NCBI GenBank assembly: GCA_026014875.1
Contig: JAOZHO010000037.1
Coordinates: 1-64,000 of the forward strand
Length of the DNA stretch: 64,000 nucleotides
DNA from: Candidatus Bathyarchaeota archaeon
GTDB taxonomy: Archaea > Thermoproteota > Bathyarchaeia > TCS64
Direction: 5' to 3'
The notes beneath the pieces are model-generated. The model was not told where the DNA came from, did not search any database, and saw only the letters and a list, made by a program, of their open reading frames with translations. Below are positions 58,735-64,000 of the stretch, piece after piece. Position 1 is the first letter of the stretch; each line of letters begins with the position of its first letter. A program made the translations under genes and the position numbers.

Positions 58735-60497
58735 CTCTCAGTCACCTCGTACTCCTCGGCCACCTCATCCGCCTGCACCTTCAACAAATCTCGTGCCTCA
58801 TCTATGGGCTCCGTCCCGGGTTTCTCCTTCAGGCGCAGCAGCTCGGTGACGACACCCATCTCCCTTATCCTCTCGATGGGCACCCCCTGCCGAATGAGGG
58901 GCTCCACCTCGTCGTAGAAGTCGATGAACACCTTCAAGAGGGCTACCTGCTTCTCCGCCTCGCAGTAGGTGTCGACCTCGTGGAATGCGTTCTGTACGAG
59001 GAAACCCTCCCTCAGCATCTCCGCCATCTGTAGAACGAGCCTCTGCTCGTCCGGCAGAGCCTTCTCCCCGATGATCCGAGCGGTCTCCTCGATCTCGGAC
59101 GCCTCCTCCAAGAGCCTTAGCGCCCGGGCGCGGATGTCCTCCCAACCCGAGTCGAGTTGGGACCACCAGCGGGAAGCGACGTCCATGTACCGGGTGAAGC
59201 TCCTCAGCCAGTTGATGGCCGGGAAGTGGCGCCTGTAAGCAAGTTCGGTGTCCAGTGCCCAGAAGGTCCCGATGTAACGAAGAGTGTGCGTGGTGACCGG
59301 TTCGCTGAAGTCTCCGCCTGGCGGCGAGACAGCGCCCATCAGGGTCACGCTCCCAATTCTCCTGCCTTCCCCCAGGGTAACGACGCGTCCCGCTCTCTCG
59401 TAGATCTGTGCGATGCGGTCGGAGAGGTAGGCTGGGAAGCCTGCCTCAGCAGGGATCTCCTCCAGGCGACCCGAGATGTCCCTGAGGGCCTCTGCCCATC
59501 TGGACGTGGAGTCGGCTATGATTGCGACGTCGTAGCCCATGTCCCTATAGTACTCTCCGAGGGTGACCCCCATGTAGATGCTGGCCTCCCTTGCGGAGAC
59601 GGGCATGTTGCTCACGTTGGCGATTATGACGGTCCGCTGGATGAGGCGGCGGCCGCTCCTCGGGTCCTCAAGCTCGGGGAAGTGGGCGACGACGTCGGCC
59701 ATCTCGTTCCCCCGCTCGCCGCATCCGATTAGTATGATGACATCCGCGTCGGACCACTTGGCGATCTGCTGGAGTGTCACGGTCTTGCCCGTGCCGAAGC
59801 CCCCGGGGATGGCTGCGGCGCCTCCCTTGGCACACGGGAAGAATGTGTCGATGACCCTCTGGCCTGTCATAAGGGGCTGTACCAGGGGCAGCCTCTCCTT
59901 CGTGGGGCGCCCCATCCTGACGGGCCAAGTCTGCATCATCCTCAGGGGCACTATACCGTCAGCGGTCTCGAGTTCTCCCACGACTTCCTCGACGGTGAAG
60001 TCCCCGGACTTTATCGATTTTATCGTCCCTGACTGGTCGGGAGGAATCATCACCCTGTGCTCAAAGGACAGTGTCTCCTGCACTGTTCCGATGATGTCGC
60101 CTCCGACGACCTTGTCCCCGGCCTTAACCTTTGCCTCGAATGACCAAACCTTCTCCCTGTTGAGGGGGACGATGTTGGTGCCTCTGGACACGAAGGGTCC
60201 CGTTAGGTTCCAGAGCTCCGTCTGGGACCGCTGTACGCCGTCCACGATGGCGCCCATGATGCCTGGGCCCAGCTCGGCGACGAGAGGGTGCCCCGTGTCG
60301 ACGACGGGTTCTCCAGGCCGGAGGCCGCTGGTGACCTCGTAGCACTGGACGTAGGCGGTCTCTCCGCTGAGGCGGACGATCTCCCCCATGAGCTTGAGGT
60401 TCCCGACCTCGATGAGATCGCCGATCTTGGGCTTCTCATCGAACTTGGCCAAGATCAGGGATCCGTTGATCCTCTCGATGGTTCCTACTATGGACAT
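58731..60497 (-). CDS. atpA: A/V-type ATP synthase catalytic subunit A
   Basis: The 588-residue catalytic subunit has the N-terminal beta-barrel (SIVGTIERINGSLILAKFDE), the A-type non-homologous insert (about residues 110-200), and the P-loop PGGFGTGKTVTLQQIAKWSD. ILIGCGERGNEMADVVAHFP carries the catalytic Glu, and STSRWAEALRDISGRLEEIP follows. Rotary synthesis or hydrolysis of ATP takes place at its interface with B. It is flanked by atpE upstream and overlaps atpB by four bases. Length is typical (570-600) and no intein is present. Confidence 0.96.
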   Translation of the reverse strand: MSIVGTIERINGSLILAKFDEKPKIGDLIEVGNLKLMGEIVRLSGETAYVQCYEVTSGLRPGEPVVDTGHPLVAELGPGIMGAIVDGVQRSQTELWNLTGPFVSRGTNIVPLNREKVWSFEAKVKAGDKVVGGDIIGTVQETLSFEHRVMIPPDQSGTIKSIKSGDFTVEEVVGELETADGIVPLRMMQTWPVRMGRPTKERLPLVQPLMTGQRVIDTFFPCAKGGAAAIPGGFGTGKTVTLQQIAKWSDADVIILIGCGERGNEMADVVAHFPELEDPRSGRRLIQRTVIIANVSNMPVSAREASIYMGVTLGEYYRDMGYDVAIIADSTSRWAEALRDISGRLEEIPAEAGFPAYLSDRIAQIYERAGRVVTLGEGRRIGSVTLMGAVSPPGGDFSEPVTTHTLRYIGTFWALDTELAYRRHFPAINWLRSFTRYMDVASRWWSQLDSGWEDIRARALRLLEEASEIEETARIIGEKALPDEQRLVLQMAEMLREGFLVQNAFHEVDTYCEAEKQVALLKVFIDFYDEVEPLIRQGVPIERIREMGVVTELLRLKEKPGTEPIDEARDLLKVQADEVAEEYEVTER

Positions 60498-61136
60498 CTA
60501 TATCACTCCCAGGATCTGGGCCACCTCGGCCTCGATCCTCGACCTGACGTTGTCGAGCCTCCCCTTCAATGTGTTGTAGTAGGTCTTGGTTGCGTCCTCA
60601 TTTCTGACGACAACTCCCCCGGTTATGTCGATGGGGTCGTCTTCCAGCTTGATCGTTATGTCCCCGAGGTCTTTCTTCAGATTCCTGTTGATCGTCTTGA
60701 GGTTCTTCTTAAGGTAAGTTAGGTCTCTCTCGTTCGCAGTCACGAAGAAAACTTCGCCGCCAATAGCTGATGCGGACTCGGATATGAGCTTCATGAGGAT
60801 TGTAGTATAATCCGAGTTCATACCCTCTGCCATTTCTTCGAGCCTCCTCTCAGCGGCCTCAAAGACCTTGGAGAGGAGCTCTTGTCTGGTCTGCATCAGC
60901 ATCCGCCTGCCATCCAGCTCTGCGCGGCCTACGATCCTGTCACTGACAGCCCTCAACTCGGAACCGACGAGAGATATGATCTGCTTCTCGGATTCGGCTC
61001 TGATCTTCTCGACCTCCTCCTCGGCAGACGCCATGATCTTGTTTGTCTTCTCTTCCGCACGGGCCATGATGATTTTTCGCTTTTCAACGATCTTCTCGAT
61101 GAGCTGGGCTTCCAGCTCCAATGAATTGGTGCTCAC
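60498..61136 (-). CDS. atpE: A/V-type ATP synthase subunit E (peripheral stalk)
   Basis: The 212-residue protein has a long N-terminal helix rich in Glu, Lys and Ala (EKIVEKRKIIMARAEEKTNK, IMASAEEEVEKIRAESEKQI) and a globular C-terminal part (GGEVFFVTANERDLTYLKKN, DDPIDITGGVVVRNEDATKT). The GGVV block is the E-subunit signature. It pairs with subunit H to form the stator stalk. The start overlaps the atpH end by four bases and the stop abuts the atpA start. Confidence 0.92.
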   Translation of the reverse strand: MSTNSLELEAQLIEKIVEKRKIIMARAEEKTNKIMASAEEEVEKIRAESEKQIISLVGSELRAVSDRIVGRAELDGRRMLMQTRQELLSKVFEAAERRLEEMAEGMNSDYTTILMKLISESASAIGGEVFFVTANERDLTYLKKNLKTINRNLKKDLGDITIKLEDDPIDITGGVVVRNEDATKTYYNTLKGRLDNVRSRIEAEVAQILGVI

Positions 61137-61465
61137 TCGGGCAGTACCTCCTTCAGCACGAGCTCCAAAGCCTCCTGCATCTTGTCCTCAGGGAACTTTT
61201 CGAGCACATTTGCTTTCTTTTTATAATCCTCTATGCTTTTCTCGGCCTCGATCTTGGCCTTCTCTTCCGCTTCGCGTTTTAGTTCGTCGATGCCGCTTCC
61301 TCGTTGTGCCATGTTCCGCCTGCGTTCAGCCTCGGCCTTGGCGTTTGATACCATCTCGTCTGCCTTCCTCTGGGCTTCAGCGACGATTTCATCTGCCTTA
61401 ATCTCCGTGTCATCCAGGAGTCTCTGAAGGCGCTCCCCCATCGATAATACTCTTTCCATACTCAT
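61133..61465 (-). CDS. atpH: A/V-type ATP synthase subunit H (peripheral stalk)
   Basis: The 110-residue product is almost entirely a charged coiled coil (LQRLLDDTEIKADEIVAEAQ, RKADEMVSNAKAEAERRRNM) with a C-terminal DKMQEALELVLKEVLPE. It pairs with subunit E as the right-handed coiled-coil stator. It sits between atpF and atpE, overlaps atpE by four bases, and starts four bases after the atpF stop. Size matches archaeal AhaH. An alternative ATG lies two codons in (MERVLSMGE). Confidence 0.85.
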   Translation of the reverse strand: MSMERVLSMGERLQRLLDDTEIKADEIVAEAQRKADEMVSNAKAEAERRRNMAQRGSGIDELKREAEEKAKIEAEKSIEDYKKKANVLEKFPEDKMQEALELVLKEVLPE

Positions 61466-61469
61466 TTCA

Positions 61470-61787
61470 TCACAACTCTAGTCTGGTCCCTATCGCCAGT
61501 GAAACGACAGTCTGCAACTCCTCCATTCTCATCCCAGTCTCCATTGTGAAGTCCGGGATCAGTGCGAAAACGGGGGTGATATCTCCCCTGTTCATAACGC
61601 TCTCCCGAACGGAGCGAGTCTCCTCAGCGAAGCGTTCGGGTATAATAATGAGCTGGAACATCCCCTCCTCCGAGAGGCCTCTCACGGTCTTCGCCACGGC
61701 TTCCCCGGTCCCCGCGTCAAAGCCTTCGGCTCCGATGAGCTCGAAGCACGTGATGAAGGAGGGGGGACCAATGACGGCGACGCTCAT
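61470..61787 (-). CDS. atpF: A/V-type ATP synthase subunit F (rotor)
   Basis: The 105-residue alpha/beta protein fits subunit F: MSVAVIGPPSFITCFELIGA, EGFDAGTGEAVAKTVRG, and FQLIIIPERFAEETRSVRES, with a C-terminal helix. It binds subunit D at the top of the rotor and can regulate ATP hydrolysis. It is the first gene of the minus-strand operon, and a TATA-like ttttataatttta (about 61828-61840, minus strand) lies 40-50 bases upstream. Confidence 0.88.
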   Translation of the reverse strand: MSVAVIGPPSFITCFELIGAEGFDAGTGEAVAKTVRGLSEEGMFQLIIIPERFAEETRSVRESVMNRGDITPVFALIPDFTMETGMRMEELQTVVSLAIGTRLEL

Positions 61788-61942
61788 TTCCTAAGAGGTC
61801 GCGCCATATGCATTAAAAAAACTTGTGTAAAATTATAAAATGAAACCGACCCCGAAGAATCGCTGAGTGCCCCCTCGCTCTCAGCGAGTGGTGAATAGGG
61901 GTTTAATTTAAAAAATTGGCGTCCGAGGGCTGAGATTGTCCC
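61788..61942 (-). terminator. Hairpin region between nuoM-like and atpF
   Basis: Between these same-strand genes lies an inverted repeat ctcgct-ctc-agcgag at 61874-61888, with an alternative seven-base pairing (cgctgag at 61861-61867 with ctcagcg at 61880-61886). A T-rich stretch (minus strand, about 61895-61918) precedes it on the transcript of the nuo-like operon. The region therefore can end that operon, and the atpF promoter follows at 61828-61840. Confidence 0.5.
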
Positions 61943-63463
61943 TTAGAAGACGTTGGCAAAGAAGGGTAGGAGGTAGTCAGTGACAAACCTCGGGTAGATG
62001 CCAATGAATACTGAGAACAGGGCGAAGACGAGGAGGGGCAAAATCATTGTCAGCGGGGCTTCCTTCACGTCCTTCAGGTTCTCCGGGAGGGGCCCGAAGA
62101 AGATGCGCCTTACTGTCCAGAGGGAGTATCCGACGGTGAGGACGGTCATGACTATGGACACGAAGGCGATTACGAGCTGTATGGGCGAGCCCGAGAGCGC
62201 GCTGTTGAAGACGCCGCTGAAGATGAAGAACTTGGACATGAAGCCCATCGTCGGCGGCACTCCTGCGATGGTGAAGAAACCGAGCAGGCACAGGACCGTG
62301 GTCCAAGGCATCCTGTCGGCCAGGCCCCCCATCTCCTTGATGCTCCGAGTCCCCACCTGGGCCATGAGTATGCCCGCGACACCGAACAAGATGCACTTAC
62401 CGAAGCCGTGGGTTATGTAGTGGAAGATCGCGCCTGACACGCCGTACTCGGCTGCGCTGGCGAGCCCCAAGAAGATGTAGCCCATCTGGCTGACGCTGCT
62501 GTAGGCGAGGAAGCGCTTAATGTCGTCCTGCGCCAGAGCCATGAGCCCACCGTAGACCAGCGTGAGCAGCGCCCAGAAGGAGAAGACGACGCTGAAGGTC
62601 TGGAAAACCGGAAACATGGGAATTATGACGAGCCTCGTAGCCGCGTACGCCCCAATGCCGATCATCGCCGGGCTCAGCAGCGCCGAGATGGGCGTCGGTG
62701 CCTCGCCGTGGGCGTAGGGTAGCCAGATGTGGATACCGAATACCGCCATCTTGGTGAAGAAACCGATGAGTATGGCGAAGGCGACCCAGCCGGCTATCGG
62801 GCTTCCGACGACGCCGCTGAGGGCGGCGATCTCGAAGCTCCCTGTGATCCAGTAGCTGCTGAGGATGCCCGCCAGGAGTATCACTGCCCCGACGTGGGTC
62901 CACATGAAGTACATCATGCCTATGCGCTCCCTCTCCCCGTAGCCGTAGTTGTTGATCAGAGCCCAGCTGGGCACGAGCATCAGCTCGTAGAACAGGTAGA
63001 ACTGGATGAGGTTTGTAGTTAAGACTGTGCCGAGCATTCCGACCGCGTACAAAAGGTAGAGAGCGTAGTAAGAGGCGTAGGCCGAGTTCGGTGTCGGGAC
63101 GCCTGTTTGGTGCTCCTCCTCTTCGAATCTGTGCTCCATATATGTGGTCGAGTAGACGCAGATCCCGAGGCAGAGGACGTTTATGGTGATCAGCATCCAG
63201 ATGCTCAGCCCGTCCGCAAGCAGGCCAAATGTCAGGCCAGCCTCGGGGGCCCAACCATAGCTCTCGCTATAGGACCCACCGCCGTTTACATCGGCGGCGA
63301 GGCTGAAAATCAATAATAGGGTTACGATTAACGGTAGGGTCGCAACCCATCCAACTTTCTTTCCCATCTGCTTACCAAGGTAGTAAACAACAGGTGCGGA
63401 TACTAGGGGTACTAGAAGTACCAGAGCCAGGGAGTAGGGTATTGCCATTTCATATGCCTCCAT
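61943..63463 (-). CDS. nuoM: Complex I-like subunit M (antiporter-like, NuoM/FpoM)
   Basis: The 506-residue membrane protein has about 14 helices of the Mrp-antiporter-like family: LIQFYLFYELMLVPSWALIN with the conserved Glu in YELM, FFTKMAVFGIHIWLPYAHGE with the key Lys and PxAH motif, and ISALLSPAMIGIGAYAATRL. DIKRFLAYSSVSQMGYIFLG follows. The protein translocates protons or Na+ in complex I-like oxidoreductases that take electrons from F420H2, ferredoxin or NADH. It overlaps the L-subunit gene by 14 bases. No N-subunit gene follows before the ATP synthase operon, so N lies elsewhere or is absent. Confidence 0.92.
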   Translation of the reverse strand: MEAYEMAIPYSLALVLLVPLVSAPVVYYLGKQMGKKVGWVATLPLIVTLLLIFSLAADVNGGGSYSESYGWAPEAGLTFGLLADGLSIWMLITINVLCLGICVYSTTYMEHRFEEEEHQTGVPTPNSAYASYYALYLLYAVGMLGTVLTTNLIQFYLFYELMLVPSWALINNYGYGERERIGMMYFMWTHVGAVILLAGILSSYWITGSFEIAALSGVVGSPIAGWVAFAILIGFFTKMAVFGIHIWLPYAHGEAPTPISALLSPAMIGIGAYAATRLVIIPMFPVFQTFSVVFSFWALLTLVYGGLMALAQDDIKRFLAYSSVSQMGYIFLGLASAAEYGVSGAIFHYITHGFGKCILFGVAGILMAQVGTRSIKEMGGLADRMPWTTVLCLLGFFTIAGVPPTMGFMSKFFIFSGVFNSALSGSPIQLVIAFVSIVMTVLTVGYSLWTVRRIFFGPLPENLKDVKEAPLTMILPLLVFALFSVFIGIYPRFVTDYLLPFFANVF

Positions 63464-64000
63464 ACATCTGCGTTAAACCGAATCCTAGGATCAGAACTAG
63501 GAATACTATGACCACGTATATAATGTTGTAAGATAAAACGCCGGACTGGAGCTTCTTAACCTGGTTGTGGAGCCCCGTCATGGTCGCCGGGACGCCTCTG
63601 TTCAAGCTCAAGTCCAAAAGAAACTCAAAGTCATTGTAGAGCATCTTGCCGCCCTCCACGAAGAAGTTGACCAAACCCACGTTAATTGCGGGGTCGTAGA
63701 CCTTGGTCTCGAAGACGTGGATCACCTTCCCGAAAGCGATTGTCGAATCGCTGACGAAGGCGGTGATCTTGTCGAAGACCTTGCTCTCCAGGGTGGCGAA
63801 GACGGCCTTCGCGAAGTCGATGAGCCCGTAGACGAATACTTTGTAGTAGGTGGAGTTCATGTACCACCGGTTGAAGAGGAACGTGTGGACGGGCTTGAGT
63901 GTGGAATTGCCGGAGACGAACTCCCAGGAGTCCACCCTCCTAGAGAGATAGAAGAGCCAGCCCAGGATTCCGCCGATCAGGAGCATCGCCGCGGACGTCC
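63450..64000 (-). CDS. nuoL: Complex I-like subunit L (NuoL/FpoL), 5' part outside window
   Basis: The frame is open to the right edge, and the visible 180 residues form the C-terminal end of an L-type subunit. A helix LLIGGILGWLFYLSRRVDSW precedes the long amphipathic lateral helix region (TFLFNRWYMNSTYYKVFVYG, then LIDFAKAVFATLESKVFDKI). A last membrane helix (YNIIYVVIVFLVLILGFGLT) follows. The lateral helix couples the antiporter-like subunits in complex I. The internal ATG at 63984-63986 is not a real start. The stop lies 14 bases inside nuoM, so the two are translationally coupled. Confidence 0.82.
   Translation of the reverse strand, partial: TSAAMLLIGGILGWLFYLSRRVDSWEFVSGNSTLKPVHTFLFNRWYMNSTYYKVFVYGLIDFAKAVFATLESKVFDKITAFVSDSTIAFGKVIHVFETKVYDPAINVGLVNFFVEGGKMLYNDFEFLLDLSLNRGVPATMTGLHNQVKKLQSGVLSYNIIYVVIVFLVLILGFGLTQMYGGI

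Noticed and set aside
1-64000. CRISPR arrays, rRNA genes and complete insertion sequences
   Set aside because: I found no regularly spaced identical repeats, no rRNA-like sequence and no intact transposase with terminal repeats.

Overview
This window is archaeal chromosome. Direct evidence is a transcription factor B gene, a complete A/V-type ATP synthase gene set, an archaeal-type arginyl-tRNA synthetase, an HtpX-like protease, a tungsten-type aldehyde:ferredoxin oxidoreductase, complex I-like membrane subunits and many TATA-box promoters sitting about 25 bp before the start codon (leaderless style). GC content is high in most genes, with one sharply AT-rich island at about 5.5-9.1 kb. The gene set suggests an anaerobic, probably uncultured, H2/ferredoxin-linked archaeon. 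A TACK lineage such as Bathyarchaeia is plausible, but I cannot prove the taxon from sequence reading.

Layout. 0-4.7 kb: a 1195-residue TPR protein coupled to a partial unknown gene, then a CBS-pair protein. 4.7-9.1 kb: an AT-rich accessory island with an odd tRNA-Thr, a ribbon-helix-helix protein, a TIR-domain gene coupled to a PD-(D/E)XK-like gene, and a second TIR gene. GTTAGGT/CTAAC repeats and runs of alternating CG lie around and between these genes. 9.1-13.8 kb: a hybrid sensor kinase, an MFS carrier, a long A/C-rich repeat and a transposase scrap. 13.8-22.6 kb: metabolic genes, namely a DhnA-type aldolase, two medium-chain dehydrogenases, a GlmL/MutL-family ATPase with a coupled partner, and a ferredoxin-AOR operon. 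22.6-25.4 kb: a dead aminotransferase, an rlmB-like methyltransferase, repeat copies and two zinc-ribbon proteins. 25.5-28.6 kb: an M19-like protein and an AbiEi/AbiEii-type toxin-antitoxin pair with paired operators. 29-34.1 kb: hypC-hypD facing hypF-hypE, next to a wrecked hydrogenase locus. 34.3-43 kb: SDR, a truncated MFS, PhzF, ArgS, HtpX, uracil-DNA glycosylase, a CaiB-type CoA transferase and an ArsR-like regulator. 43-47 kb: a heterodimeric ABC exporter. 47-52.7 kb: a dense run of regulators (ModE-like, PadR-like, TFB, Lrp/AsnC, a stand-alone RAM protein, CBS). 52.8-61.8 kb: the ATP synthase in two converging operons. 61.9-64 kb: complex I-like M and L subunits.

How it fits together. 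Energy conservation is the theme of the right end: a proton- or ion-pumping oxidoreductase lies beside the ATP synthase. AOR with its ferredoxin, and hydrogenase maturation, would feed reduced ferredoxin or H2 chemistry. The maturation genes HypC, D, E and F look intact, but the only hydrogenase structural sequence here is a fused remnant, so working hydrogenase genes must lie elsewhere if the machinery is used.

The most novel-looking part is the TIR/nuclease island. The window also carries at least five decayed genes and a repeat family found upstream of two unrelated genes, which point to recent rearrangement.
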